Assembly (NCBI GenBank): GCA_030015575.1
Contig: JASDDO010000006.1
Coordinates: 109,360,045-109,424,044, forward strand
Source: Agapanthus africanus
Lineage: Eukaryota > Streptophyta > Magnoliopsida > Asparagales > Amaryllidaceae
Reading direction: 5' to 3'
DNA length: 64,000 nt
Every line of letters begins with the position of its first letter. The stretch's first letter is position 1. Shown piece after piece: positions 33,333 to 45,349 of the stretch. Under the pieces are notes generated by a model. The model was not told the origin of the DNA and searched no databases. It saw nothing but the letters and a program-made list of their open reading frames with translations. A program made the position numbers and the translations under genes.

Positions 33333-34456
33333 CTGTAGGGTTCCTAGGCACGCTAATGGGGTCTCACAAGGCATCAACCATGCCAATTTTAAATTTTACA
33401 AGTGCCGAGAAACCCTAATACGGATCGTTAACTAGAATTTTAGGCGAAAAAGCAACTAGTTAACAACTTAACTAAGTGAACGAAAAATACAACCTTTGTA
33501 GATCCGAGACTCCACCTCCATAGCTCCATGATGATGTCTTCTCGCTGTCCAAATCGAATCCATGACTCTAGCATCGGCTTAATCGGAGAAATAGGCGGGC
33601 TAGATCGTCGACGTCGATGCCGAAGATGATCAACGTCGAGGCATCACAAGATCAAACTCCAACTTCACCCAGTCATGAAACTTGTGAAGAAAACACCCTA
33701 TACTACTTGGCAAGTGGTAGATGATGAAGAAATAGGAAGTGGGTTCACTTTAGAATTGGATTTCTCACTCTTTTTCACTAGTTGCCATTGCTGGAGGCAA
33801 GCTTTTCTTCTTGAAGAAGAAGAAGAAGAAGATAGAATATCATAAGTATATCAAAAAAATAGAAAAATAAATGAATACTTATCATATCCTAACCTTGGTT
33901 AGGTGTAGAGAATAGACCATGGTTAGTTTTAATGGTTTAGGGTTAAGCATGAGACAAAATGGTCACTTAGTCAAAGATGCTTTGAAGCTTCAAGAAGCTT
34001 CAAGCAAAGAACAAAGAAAGCCACCATTTTCTCTTGCCAAAATTAAATAAATAAAAATATAAGTAAGTGAATAATCAAAACCCTAACCATTCATATAACC
34101 ATGGTTTATTCTCTACACAAACCCAAGTGAGCTTGTATCATCAAACATGATACAAACAAGTGCACAAAAGTATATCACATATACAATGTGCATTTGAAGT
34201 GAGAAAATCCATTTAAAGTGAACCAATACTAGTTAATACAAAGTAATATATCAAATATATAATTATACATTAAATCATTAAATTAACACTTGATTCAATG
34301 ATCCGGTCATGTCGTATATAACCGACTAGTATCCAATGTATCGGCTTATCGAATCAATCCTTGATTCGATAACTAGGTTATATCACATACAACCATTCGA
34401 TACATTCATCGCGAGAATAGAATACGGTATCATATACACGCATTATTCTCGGTCCC

Positions 34457-34475
34457 GCGCATATCTCATATGCGC
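34457..34475 (-). other. LTR hairpin, G 5' LTR
   Basis: GCGCATAT and ATATGCGC pair perfectly around CTC. It lies about 1.07 kb into the LTR once H is subtracted. The sequence is unrelated to the hairpin at this place in F, D, E and K. Confidence 0.72.
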
Positions 34476-35478
34476 TCCTATTTCGTTTCGCTTGAGCCAG
34501 GAAACCTCTGTGTAGGACTCTAAAGACTCGTCAATACGCCGGCAGCAGGTGATGATCATATCAAACACCCACAAGCCGCAAGCGGTCTGCTAAACGTAAC
34601 GGCCACCCGGGTATTGAGCGATCAGAAGATCGACGAGCAATCCCTCTCACACTCCTGTAAATCCAACCAGTAACACTTACCGTACAGTCCGGTCTCGTCG
34701 TCTGATATGTCGCATATCTCACTTAGGGGTGGTAAACGTCAGACCCTAATAGCTCGATAAGTCATGTCGATATGAGGTCTATAACAGTTCGAGAAACTAC
34801 TGGTAACACTTACCAGTAAATCTCAGCAACCCTGGCCTGGGATTTCCGGTTATAGCCAATCGAACACAGCGTAACATCAACTCCCTATACCGGGTGAGAC
34901 GAATCCCCTCCTATCGCTCATTGCCTCCATGTGATTCGGGACTGTACCCAAAAGCCACCGTTTTGCACGCCCTCTTGGACGTGGTAAGGTGGAAATCAAA
35001 GCACAGTGGGAATCACCCAAGACTCTATAACGATCTCGGGTCTACAGACTAACATGTACCAGTGTCACCAGAGAACTGCCGTCTGACGTGAGGTATAATA
35101 CCATCTGGGAGTTCTCGGCGAGTCCGTCCAGTGTACCCAGTCTCTACTGAGCACCCGTATATCATCTCGGATGTCAAACACCAATGCATATGGGATCATC
35201 CATCGCCCATCTGTATGGGTCGAGAAGGTATACGCTAGTCTACTCTGGTATATCGATGCCCCGTCTCGATACACCCACGACTAGGGACCTTGACGGATGT
35301 ACTTATAGACTACCATGTCCCCACTAGTATGATCCGCATCATAGTTCAGGTAGTCAAGTACACATCCTAAGGGCTTTACCAACATGTAACAGAGAGACAA
35401 ACAATATACACATTAAGGTAAAGTGTAACCAGATAGCATACTATCATGTCGAGCAAGAAAGTCCTCCCTATATATGTC

Positions 35479-35483
35479 CCAGC
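35479..35483. repeat. Target-site duplication of H, left copy (CCAGC)
   Basis: Exactly repeated at 37592-37596. Confidence 0.92.
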
Positions 35484-37591
35484 TGTTGGAGATAGTGCCC
35501 TCATAGTCAATTATTGGATCACAGGTACGTGATTGCAATGATTGCGGAGGACCTATACCGGTATGACAGTCTTACTCGAGATGATAGTATGCTATCTGGT
35601 TTGCCTTTATCAGTCGTGTACATGTTCAGGTGACTGATTACATGTTACACTTTGATAGAGCCTTTAGGATCTTGCTTTACCACCAACAGTATGATGGCGA
35701 TCATATACGTGAGAATTGGGTGGTTTATACGCATATCCTTAATTGTGGTCCCTAGTCATGGGAGTTTCGAGACAGGGCATCGATACTCCGGAGTAGACTA
35801 GTGTATACAGTCGAGACCCCGGCGAGGGGCGGTGGCCGGTCTCACAAGCCACTGGTGTCAGTTGGATCACCTAAGATGTATACAGGTGCTCATTGGGTTA
35901 TGAGTACACCGGACAGGACTCGCCGGGAATCTGCTAGTTAGTATTATATCTACCGTCAGATAGCAGTTCCCTGGTGACATGTGTACAGGTTAGTTCATCG
36001 ACCTGAGGTCGTCATTTGTCTCGTGTGAGTTCCCACTGTGCTTTGATTTCTACCCTACCACGGCTCAAAGGAGTCGTGCAAACAGGTAGCTTTTGGGTAC
36101 AGTCCCGAGCCATATGGAGGCACGTGAGCGGATCGGCAGGGGATTCGTCTCTCCCGGTATTGGGGGCGAGATCGTGCTGTGTCTCGGAGAGCCATTACAC
36201 AAAGCCCACAGCCGTGGCAGGAGATTTACTGGTAGGTACTCCAGTAGTATCTCAGGGTGTTATTGGGCTTCACTCCGACATGACTTATACTGCTATTGGG
36301 GGTCTGACGTTACTAGCCCCCTAGGCAGATATGCGATACTCATAGACGAACGGACCGGACTGTATATACATTGTTACTGTTAGGCTCAGTAGGGTTTTCC
36401 GGATGAGTGCGCTCATCGGCATCCCTTGAGGTCAGTCCATGGACAGCCGTTACGCATTGCTAGTGCCGCTGACGGTTTGTGGTTAAACCCACTGCCAGGG
36501 TACTTACGAGTCATTAGAGTCCCCCACAGACAGTTTCCCAAGTTCGGGCGAAATGTTGTAGAGGCCGTATGGTTTTATTGCAGGGTTCGGAAAATGCACG
36601 TGCGTTTACGCACGTGTTATTTTTCGGGCAGATGATACTGGTCGGCTTTGGTTTAAGCCGAATCCGAGTATTATATTGAGTAGGTATAATATCTTTGTCT
36701 CAGTTGCATTTGTATTCGGTCGTAATACAAATGCGGGTATATTTATACAGTTTCGGGGTTATCCTGAAAGTCGTTTCAGGATCACTTTTGGAAGTTGCCA
36801 GTTTCCAGTTTTCTATCAGCCATCTTTTAACATTTGGTTAAAGACGGGTTTATCTTTTCTTGAGATGATTGTGGAAGCTTCTAGATGATGACTAGGATGG
36901 TGACTTGACATGGTGAGTCATTAGTGCATTAATGGTGTCATTAATGCAAAGATGACTAAGGGTTTTAAGGTTCATTGTTTCTAATGACTCATGGTTTTTG
37001 CATTTATTGTATTCATACATGATAGCTTTCTTGTGGTCACTCTCTCCCTCCTCCTACACTCACCCCCCATCTATATGAGGCCGGCCCCCTCTCTCTCTCT
37101 CACAGGTTGTTGGTTTTCATTGGAAAAGGATTATGATAGATATTTGGGGTGTATGGAATTCACAGCTCATTTCATTCCATCACCCAATTCCCTCGGCAAC
37201 TTCATTAACCGATCGTCCACGGACTTGGACGAAGTGAGACAAAGTCATCTACTCAATCTCTACATCATTCTTGGTCGTCTCTTTTAGCAAACTTGACGAT
37301 CGAGTTGCCTCGAGTCAGAGGCGGGAGCCCGTTTAAAGAATCGGTGATGTGGTGTCACCTCGACGAGGATATCGGAGATCGACGCGATCGGAGCAGCCGC
37401 AACGGAGCGTGGGATGATGGTTGAAGAACGAAGGACTCGGATCGTTCGGTACAACCTTTCTACACTCTTTACAGTTTGTTAGTTTAGCAATAATGGCAGA
37501 TCCGGGTTAAAGTATACGATAGCGCCAGTTAAAAAGTTTTTGTTCCGCATTTGGCGTCTGTAGACTGCCGGGGCGCTAGCGTAGACTTACA
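35484..37591 (+). mobile_element. Element H: solo LTR of the F family (2108 bp)
   Basis: It starts TGTTGGAGATAGTGCC, ends AGACTTACA and has exact CCAGC duplications. It is inserted in the 5' LTR of G in the opposite orientation. It is close to the F LTRs along its length and contains the segment deleted in the F 3' LTR. The frames 36016-36324, 36093-36383 and 36676-36888 are also seen in the F LTRs, but they overlap each other in different frames and match nothing I know, so I do not call them genes. A TATATTTATA at 36738-36747 is a possible promoter box. Confidence 0.93.
36597..36616 (+). other. LTR hairpin, H
   Basis: CACGTGCG and CGCACGTG pair around TTTA, 1113 bases into the LTR. About 35 bases further is the conserved block GGCTTTGGTTTAAGCC, itself an inverted repeat (GGCTT/AAGCC). 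Confidence 0.75.
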
Positions 37592-37596
37592 CCAGC
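37592..37596. repeat. Target-site duplication of H, right copy (CCAGC)
   Basis: Exact match to 35479-35483. Confidence 0.92.
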
Positions 37597-37657
37597 ATCC
37601 ACTACAATATACATCCTATGTACAGTAATGGCCTCTAGGGCACACATATAACTAACA
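37597..37657 (-). repeat. 5' LTR of element G, right part
   Basis: The last 61 bases of the G 5' LTR, ending on the plus strand in ATATAACTAACA, as the 3' LTR does at 17833. Confidence 0.9.
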
Positions 37658-37662
37658 CCGCT
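37658..37662. repeat. Target-site duplication of G, right copy (CCGCT)
   Basis: It differs from the left copy CTGCT (15617-15621) at one base. Confidence 0.75.
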
Positions 37663-39250
37663 GACTTGACACTGTCACTTCGCCTCGAGTGTGTTCCCAC
37701 TGTACTTAGATTACTACCCTACCACGGCTCAAAGGAGTCGTGCAAACAGGTAGTAGTTGGGTGCAGTCCCGAAGCACTTGGAGGCAGTGACGGTTAGACA
37801 GGATTCGTCTCTCCCGGTATTGGGGGTTGATATCGCGCTGTGTCCAGGAGAGCCATTACACAAAGTCCCTGGCCAGGGCAAGCGAGATATACTGGTAGGT
37901 TTCCAGTGTTATCTTAGGGTGTTCTGGGCTACACTCCGACACGACTTATACCGCTATTAGGGGACTGACGTTTACCGCCCTCCTAGGCCCGCCATGCGAT
38001 GTTCTCAGACGAACAGACCGGACTGTACGGAGATTGTCACATTCAGGCTCAGCAGGAGTTCAGATGGGTTTCACCTCGTCAGTCTTCTTGTCAGCATCTA
38101 CCTGGGGACCGTTACGCACAGCTAGTGCCGCTTGCGGTCTGTGGTTAAACCCACTGCCAGCGTAGTGTCGAGTCGAGTCCCCAACAGAAAGTTATTCGCC
38201 TTTAGGCAAAAGAGTAGAGGTCGCATGGTTTTGCGACAGGGTTCGGTCACATCCGTGCACTTGTGCACGTTTAGTGTCCGGGCAGTTAACACTAGCGGGC
38301 TTTGGTTTAAGCCAGATCCTAGTGTACGTTTTGGGATTGGTTTTATCTCGTTTGTATTCGTGTTCCTCGGAACGCGGATGCGGGTGTGTATGCACAGTTG
38401 ACAGAGAGACAGAGGCAGAGGATTCTCATTAGGGTTGTTAACTGTTGACTGTTGGCCATTGACTTTTGCTAAACCCTAATGAGAATAAAAAATATGATTA
38501 ATGATAATATTAATTAAGTATTATTGTGTCATGGTTGAGATGAAGGGTTGACTTTGTTGACTTGTTGACTTTGTTGACCGGTTGACTAGGTTGGACTAGT
38601 TGACCATCATCATTACAATGGCTATCATTTCATGGCAAAGACTTTTGCTTGCTTGTTTATTTTTGCAAAATGAGTGCATGAAATGATATGGCCATTTTGA
38701 CTTGAACCATCACATAATACTCAATTACTATTATGAGTTATCATGATTTTGGATTATGAGAGCTTGGGTGGCAAAAGACTTGCTAATTCTCTCATTTTGC
38801 TTTTTCTCTCTTGCTTGAGCTCTCCCTCTTCCTCTTGCTCTCTCTCTCTAGTCTATGGTTCACTTGTCTCATGAGTTGAGAAGCAAGAACCATAGAGATA
38901 AATCCCAACACACTCCTCTACTCATTCTAGTTCACAAGGTTTAGCAAACCAAGTGTTCTAGTTTCTTCTAGTTTGAAGAAAAGCCAAAGGTAGAAGCTTT
39001 CAGGTGGATCCATCTTCGGCGCAAGGAGACGACGAGGTGAGGCCGATCCGACCACTGCAAGGAGTTGAAGACGAAGGAGTTCAAGTTAAGGTATAACCAC
39101 CTAACCGAGTAGGTAAAACTCTTGTTAGGTTTGTTAGATAGTTGTTTAAAAAAGATCCGTATTTTGAGTCCATGTTACCACCTCTAGAAAAATCATTTTT
39201 CATCATTTCCGCAAGCCCGTAAGTACCGGGAAAGGTAACGTAGACTTACA
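37663..39250 (+). repeat. 3' LTR of element D, right part
   Basis: It continues the LTR cut at 15621; the joined LTR is about 2.1 kb. It ends TAGACTTACA, after which the pol of element E resumes with CTTTG (the expected site duplication of D; the other copy is outside the window). Confidence 0.88.
38254..38269 (+). other. LTR hairpin, D
   Basis: CGTGCAC and GTGCACG pair perfectly around TT, about 1109 bases into the joined LTR, followed by the conserved GGCTTTGGTTTAAGCC block near 38300. Confidence 0.75.
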
Positions 39251-40725
39251 CTTTGGAATTTTCTCCAGATGGGGTAAAACCCATAGGATGCAAGTGGATC
39301 TTCAGAAAGAAGATTGGTGTAGATGGATAGGTGGAAACCTATAAGGCTAGACTTGTTGCAAAAGGTTTTCTTCAAAGGCCTGGTTTGGACTATGACGAAA
39401 CTTTTTCTCCAGTGACTATGCTCAAATCCATTCGGATCTTTCTTGCCATTGCTGCCTTCCATGTTTATGAGATCTGGCAGATGGACGTAAAGACGGCTTT
39501 TCTAAATGGAAATTTTGACGAGTGTGTCTATATGGATCAGCCATAAGGTTTCAATCAGAGTGGGAGCAGCGGAAAAGTGTGCAAGTTGCTTAAGTCCATT
39601 TATGGACTAAAGCAGGCATCGCGGAGTTGGAACATCTGTTTTGATGAAACGGTCAAAGAATATAACGTTATCAAAAATCCAAATGAACCATGTATATATA
39701 GTAAGATTGTAGCACGAACTGTCATATTCCTCGTCTTGTAGGTGGATGACATTCTCTTGATAGGAAATGACATTCCTATGCTACAATCTGTCAAAGGATT
39801 CTTGTCACACAGGTTCTCCATGAAAGACCTGGGTGATGCCTCTTACATTTTTGGGATCCAGATCTATCGTGATAGATCTAAGAGAATGTTGGGACTTTCA
39901 CAGTCCAGGTATATCAACACTATACTGAAAAGATTCGGTATGGAAGATTCAAAGCGCGGTAATTTACCCGCTTGTCACGAAATCACCTTATCCAAAGAGA
40001 TGTCTCCCAAGACTGATTTGGAAAGGGATGGCATGTCAGTTATACCCTACGCTTCTACGGTAGGCTCTATAATGTATGCGATGTTATGTACCAGACCAGA
40101 TGTAGCTTACGCACTAAGCGTGGTAAGCCGGTATCAGTCAGAACCAGGGGAGAAGCACTGGATAGCAGTAAAGAAAATTCTCAAGTACCTGAGAAAGACT
40201 AAGGATATGTTCTTGGTTTACGGCGGAAAAGACCTCCAGATTGAGGCTTTTGCTGACTCCAGCTTCCAGAGTGACAAGAATGACTCCAAGTCCATGTCAG
40301 GTTATATCTTTACCCTCAATGGAGGGGCGGTGTGCTGGAAGAGTTCCAAGCAGGACACCGTTCCTGACTCGACGATGGAAGAGGAGTATATCGCAGCTTC
40401 TGATGCCGCAAAAGAAGAAGTCTGGGTAACGAAGTTCTTAACAGAACTTCAGGTAGTTCCATGCATTGTTGATCCAATACCTCCGTATTGTGACAACAAC
40501 GGAGCTATAGCTTTAGCGAAGGAACCCAGGTCCCATCAAAATTCCAAACACATCTTGAGGCGGTATCACCTGATCAGGCAGATCATAGATCGCCGGGAGA
40601 TCGAGGTCCGGAGAGTTGCTACAGAGGAGAACACTGCAGATCCATTCACAAAGGCCTTACATCAGACACAGTTCAAGAGGTTATTCGAGATGATAGGTCT
40701 GCGATACGCCAGTACATTGCCCTAG
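39251..40725 (+). pseudogene. pol: Element E copia RT-RNase H (broken RT)
   Basis: RT blocks are seen in order (KWIFRKKIGVDG, AKGFLQRPGLDYDETFSPV, WQMDVKTAFLNGN, SIYGLKQASRSWN), then the active-site Asp pair, a thumb or connection region and RNase H (EAFADSSFQSDKND, STMEEEYIAASDAAKE). Three in-frame stops hit RT: TAG 39328-39330, TAA 39544-39546 and TAG 39739-39741, the last replacing the Tyr of YVDD. From 39742 to the stop at 40723-40725 the frame is open for 327 codons. It is non-functional because the RT is interrupted. Confidence 0.9.
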
Positions 40726-40726
40726 T

Positions 40727-40739
40727 GCAAGTGGGAGAT
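40727..40739 (+). other. Polypurine tract of element E
   Basis: GCAAGTGGGAGAT follows the pol stop and precedes the LTR start TGTTAG. Confidence 0.88.
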
Positions 40740-42627
40740 TGTTAGTATAAATGCCCTAGGGGCCATTATTGTATCATACTAGTTTGTATATTACTTAATG
40801 GAAGCTTAGGATATTCACAGTTGTATTAACAGTTTTGCTCAACATAGTAGTATGCTACTTGGTTTATATCTATCTTAATATGTGTATATGTTTCTTTTTG
40901 GCATATCGCGAATACATATTGATAAAGCCCAAAGAATCTTGCTTGACTACCGGCGTTGTGATGGCAGTCACACTAGTAGGGGCTGGGTAGTCTACAAGTA
41001 CATCCTTTTTCAGGTTCATAGTCGTAGGATTATCGAGACAGGGCATCGACTAGTGTGTACGCTTCTCGTCCCAGTAGGGGAAATGGTCTGTCCCACAGCC
41101 ATTAGTATGTTGTACTGGAGATAGTATGCAGGTGCTCGTTGGGTTACGGGTACACCGGACAGGACTCGTAAGGAACTGTTGGTTTGTATTATACCTGTCG
41201 TCGGTAACAGTTCGTAGATGACATGAGTATAGCATAGTCCGTAGACTTGACACTGCTGCTTCGCCTCGAGTGTGTTCCCACTGTTCTTAGATCGCTACCC
41301 TACCACGGCTCGACTGGGTCGTGCAAACAGGTAGCAGTTGAGTGCAGTCCCGAAGCACTTGGAGGCAGTGGCGGTTAGATAGGATTCGTCTCTCCCGGTG
41401 TTGGGGTTGATATCACGCTGTGTTTGGAGAGCCATTACGTAAGGTCCTTGTCCAGGGCAAGCGAGATTTACTGGTAGGTTTTCCAGTAGCTTCTCAAGGT
41501 GTAATGGGCTTCACTCCGACACGACTTATATCGCTTATAGGGGACTGACGCTTGCCGCCCCCTAGGCTCGATATGCGATAGTCTTAGACGAACAGACTGG
41601 ACTGTACGGAGATTGTCGCATCAGGCTCAGTAGGAGTTCGGATGGGTTTCTTCATCGACCTTCTTATCGACATCTACTTGGGGACCGTTACGTACAGCTA
41701 GTACCGCTTGCGGCCTTTGGTTAAACCCACTGCCAGCGTAGTGTCAAGTCTTTAGAGTCCCACAAAGAGGGTTTCCATGCTCAGGTGAAACGATATAGAG
41801 GTCGTATGGTTTTATGACAGGGTTCGGACATATACGTGTACTTGTGCACGTATGATGTTCGGACAGATTATACTAGCAGGCTTTGGTTTAAGTCAGATTC
41901 TAGTATTAGATTATTGGATTTATGCAGTCTAAGTATATGCATGTTTTTCGTAAATACGGATGGGTGGGGAATTCTCGTAATTAGTCGAGAAGCTTCTAGA
42001 AGAAAGGTGACTCATTTAGTTTTAATTCATTTGTGAATTAAACTTAATGAGGTGGAGAGGTGATGTGTAATTTTCATTAATTGCACCATGTGTCATGAGA
42101 TGATTCATCTCAAGGTAATTAATGAAGCATGGTTGATAATTTATTGCTTAGATATTTTCATGCTTCATGATATTATCCAAATGACTAAAGATCAATTCTA
42201 TCACATACAAATTCTCTCTCCCCAAGCTCTCATCTTCTTCATCTAACCCTAATCCTCTCATGTGTTGAGAACCCTAGGGTTAGAAAGACTAATAGATCCT
42301 TAATCTATCTCTATATCCTCTAGGTCACTTGGATTAGCAATCCTAGCCACTTAGTTTTCTCAAGTTAGAGGTTAAAGCTTGAAGAAGGAACTCTCGGGTG
42401 GATCTTCTATTATATCGAGGAGGCCGACGAGGAGATGAACAACAAGAACAAGAATGACTAGTATCTTGAGGTATAATCATCTATCATAGTAGTTAACTAC
42501 TTCTAGATAGTTTGTTAGTTAGGGTTTAGCAAAGATCCGTTTGATAGTCAATGTTACTTTGAACAAAATGATTGTTTTACCTATTCCGCCTCCCCCCATC
42601 TTGTGGGGTGTGTAACGTTGACTTACA
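40740..42627 (+). repeat. 3' LTR of element E (1888 bp)
   Basis: It starts TGTTAGTATAAATGCCC and ends GTTGACTTACA. It is homologous to the D LTR along its length. The flanking TTATC (42628-42632) is the expected right target duplication. Confidence 0.88.
41832..41853 (+). other. LTR hairpin, E
   Basis: ATACGTGTAC faces GTGCACGTAT around TT, ten pairs of which one is U.G on the plus (sense) strand. It lies about 1092 bases into the LTR. Confidence 0.75.
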
Positions 42628-43536
42628 TTATCCACATGTAACGCCTTTGGATTTAAAAGAAATGCTGGATATATCTCCGTTTTCACTGAGTTCAGAATAT
42701 TTAAAATAAAATGAGTCTTTTGTTTTGTGGCCTTGGTAACTTGGGTAATTAAGTCATTGGGGTGTCTCCAAACCTAATGCCCTAAAACCATCTGGTTTGG
42801 GAGTCATTGACCCAAAGCTCACTAAGTTTCCAATCACCATATAAAACAAGCTAAGAAAGTATTCTCTCCGAGTTAAAAGTCCTCATGGTTCTTTGTAGGA
42901 AAATAATCTTGGCGGAGACAAGTTTTCTATTAAAACAGTTTTTTTTCGCGGAGATATGAAGATATATTTATAAAGACGTTTTGCATGATAACGAAAGGTG
43001 TGTATGAACAAAAACAGGTGAAAGGTAAGAGTGAAAATAAGACTTATGTTCCGTGTTAAAAATGATGTATATTCCGACTTGAAACCTAACTGGAGAATGA
43101 AATTTCAGAAAATCTTAACTCATCTCAAACTCGTGTCTTCCCTCAGAACTTTATCCTGGCCTGTATTTATGACATGACGACCCTCATCAAGTTCTTAAAA
43201 ACTTATCGACACTATTCGCACAACAACGAAAAGACGTGTATAAGCTTAGGTTAAATAAATTGTGAGGAGTGAAAAATAAGGGTTTAACATTTCTGACTTG
43301 GGTGATAGAACATCTAACTTTGATCTCTAACTTAAGATTAGAATCAACAGTTTCTCCACGGCGCTAACTTGACTTGATTTTGTGGGTGTAATCCGTTGAA
43401 AACCCTCAGGAGACAACACTCCTCATACTAGGGACACCTAGAGGTTTAAACGGCTTGTTGCATGTACTCAGTACAATCGTGTTCCCTGTGAAAGTGAGGC
43501 TAGGATTTTTTGTTTTGCTCGGGACGAGCAATAGAT
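42628..43536 (+). other. Element I 3' non-coding internal region
   Basis: No supported frame. CCTCAGGAGACAACACTCCT near 43405 and the following CTAGGGACACCTAGAGGTTT are shared with B at 11490-11530 and define the family relation. Confidence 0.7.
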
Positions 43537-43550
43537 AAGTTTAGGGGTAT
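43537..43550 (+). other. Polypurine tract of element I
   Basis: AAGTTTAGGGGTAT corresponds to AAGTTTGGGGGAAT in B. Confidence 0.75.
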
Positions 43551-43551
43551 T

Positions 43552-45349
43552 TTTTCATCTCAGAAAACTGCATTTTAATACCTCTCATTCATTATCAATT
43601 TTGTTATATATCGGTACTATTAATCAGTGTCTGCTCAGTAAATACAGATTACAGGTATTCGTGATAAAATACTGGAAACACACTCAATGTCACGGATATA
43701 GCATTTGGGAGCCGACACTGCAAACAGAACAGAGAACCGACCGATATTCAAAGAGCACTTTTGCAATAAACATGTGTGCACACAATTTTGGTCCAACACA
43801 ATACATGTGTGACACTAGCGCTTTGACATGGACCATATGGGGGCTGCCTTTACACGATTTATGCAAGTAGGCACATGTGGGATGGTGACATGAGTTAAAT
43901 GCTAAAAGTTTTGATGTGATATGTAGCCTCATGTTTCCCTTCAAAATCCATGAGTAGTGACCATGAATTTATACAGAAATCAAGCATCACTAGGATGATA
44001 TTGGAGAGCACTCAAGTTCACCATGCCAGCACGAGCCTAAATGCTCGGATTTGGACTGGCGAGACCCCCCATAAAACCGGCGACACCGGTCCCCTAGCTC
44101 CTTTCCCCCCCATTTTTCTTCTCGAACTTTATAGGAATCACATCATCCATTTTATATTGTTTTTTTATTCTATTTTGATGCCTATAAATACAAGAACAGA
44201 TTAGAGCCAAGGGTGCATAAATATATACCTTTTTTCTAGTTTTTGATTTAGTTTTTGGTTTAGCTAGAGAGTGAGTGAGCTTTAACTTGGTTTCTTCTTC
44301 TTCTTCCCTCTTGAAGCTTTCTTTTGAGAGCTTCATTATGGAGGTTGAATAAGTTTCCAATATCTTGTACCTCAACTTCATCAAGTGTTAATAATATTGT
44401 TATTGTTTTTTTTCTTTCTTACTTTCCCTTACTTTCTTTCTTTTGCTATTATTATGTGTAACTAATTATCTTTGATTGTGGTTATGGTGAGGATGTGAGA
44501 TGAATGGCTTTGCCTTCCTCCTCCTCTTGTTAATGTTTAATGTGTATAATGTGAATCTAAACTTAGTATTGCAACTTGGATAGGTTGATATGGTATGTTG
44601 ATTCCATGGTTACTTTGTAAGCTCATTACATACCATATTCTCCCCACAAACCCCATCTTGCAAGCCTAAGGTTAGAATCAATTTTAGTGTTGAGATTGCT
44701 AGGTTTAGATATGGTATTTTGTGATCAAGTGACTTGAAAAATCCCTCGGTTTCATATACTATATACTATCACAAACACATAGCAAACTTAACACTAAAAT
44801 CATTTGCTCTCACTCGCTAATTTGTGTTTTTGATGTTGCGGTATGATTACTAACCCTTGTGCTTAGTGTTGATACCTCAAGCTTGGACATGCAAACGGTA
44901 AGTGAACAATACGGACTCGTTTTGTGTTTTGCGTCGAATATCAGTATTTTTATGACTTGTGCTATGCAACCGCATTGACAAGTTATGCTTCGCGCCGGGA
45001 TCGCCACAAGGACGGACAACTCATGATCAAGGGAGCATCGAAGGAATCGTCACGATTCGACCATCCGAGCCAAAGCCACGACCATTTCTTTCTCTTCTTG
45101 TTTCTTTATTTTCGTATTCTTCATTTTTGTGACAAACCAACCAATTCATTATTTGTTGAACCTTAAACAACAAAACCTAATACACAATTCCCTGCGGATC
45201 GACCTGTACTTGCCGGCTTGCTACAACGCGTCGTGCTCTTGCGGTTTATAAATTTTAAAACGAGACCGAGCTCGTGTGCGCATCTATTTCCATAAAACGA
45301 TTCCATTTCCAAAACATACGTGTTTGCGCTCGCGGGTGAGGCCCCATCA
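43552..45349 (+). repeat. 3' LTR of element I (about 1.8 kb)
   Basis: The left boundary is inferred from alignment with B; a TG terminus is not visible (the sequence reads TTTTCATCTCAG), so the first bases may be mutated. The right end GGCCCCATCA is fixed by the resumption of J. Frames inside (43601-43870, 44094-44384 reverse) are not supported as genes. ACCGG and CCGGT pair around 44076. Confidence 0.65.

Larger units (their letters stand above)
33334..35483 (-). repeat. 5' LTR of element G, left part
   Basis: Collinear with the 3' LTR of G. It is interrupted after 35483 by solo LTR H and resumes at 37597. Confidence 0.9.
15622..37657 (-). mobile_element. Element G: copia element, split by F and H
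   Basis: G is a minus-strand copia element with both LTRs (15622-17833 and 33334-37657), a polypurine tract, decayed pol, a deleted gag and a long leader with a tRNA-iMet primer site at 33321-33332. F is inserted just upstream of the gag start and the solo LTR H sits in the 5' LTR. Without these insertions G would be about 10.4 kb. Its two LTRs show scattered differences throughout, clearly more than the LTRs of F, which fits F being the younger insertion. Confidence 0.9.
13430..39250 (+). mobile_element. Element D: copia element, 3' part, split by G
   Basis: D resumes at 13430 with Ty1/copia pol, directly after the B LTR. It continues through RT and RNase H, a polypurine tract and a 3' LTR whose left part is 15104-15621 and right part 37663-39250. 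The LTR is interrupted by G. The RT wording (CKLLKSIYGLKQASRSWN, YVDDILLIGND) resembles the Angela/Tork group of plant copia elements; that lineage call is tentative. After 39250 the pol sequence of element E resumes, so D is inserted in E. The D 5' end lies left of the window. Confidence 0.88.
39251..42627 (+). mobile_element. Element E: copia element, 3' part
   Basis: E begins in RT where D is inserted, and runs through RNase H and a polypurine tract to a complete 3' LTR. Its pol is close to that of D. It is inserted in the Athila-like element I: the sequence after its LTR belongs to I. The 5' part of E is left of the window. Confidence 0.88.
42628..45349 (+). mobile_element. Element I: Athila-like element, 3' part
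   Basis: I resembles B only in the 3' untranslated region, around 42770-42800 and 43390-43500. A polypurine tract and an LTR follow. No coding sequence is in view because E is inserted in its 3' region. The sequence after 45349 is copia integrase/RT linker of J on the minus strand, so I is inserted in J. Confidence 0.75.

Noticed and set aside
36597..36616. LTR palindrome as a simple G-box promoter element only
   Set aside because: The CACGTG core is present in F and H but absent from the hairpin of G, and pairing is kept with G.U on the sense strand, so a DNA-binding site alone does not explain the pattern; it is kept as an alternative.
36016..36888. Open frames of 70-102 residues in H that recur in both F LTRs (21269-22046, 28745-29521)
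   Set aside because: They overlap in different frames inside an LTR, match no family I know, and their similarity is explained by the recent common origin of the three LTRs.
43601..44384. Frames of 84-96 residues in the LTR of I
   Set aside because: They are on both strands, overlap each other and contain low-complexity sequence; no family is recognisable.
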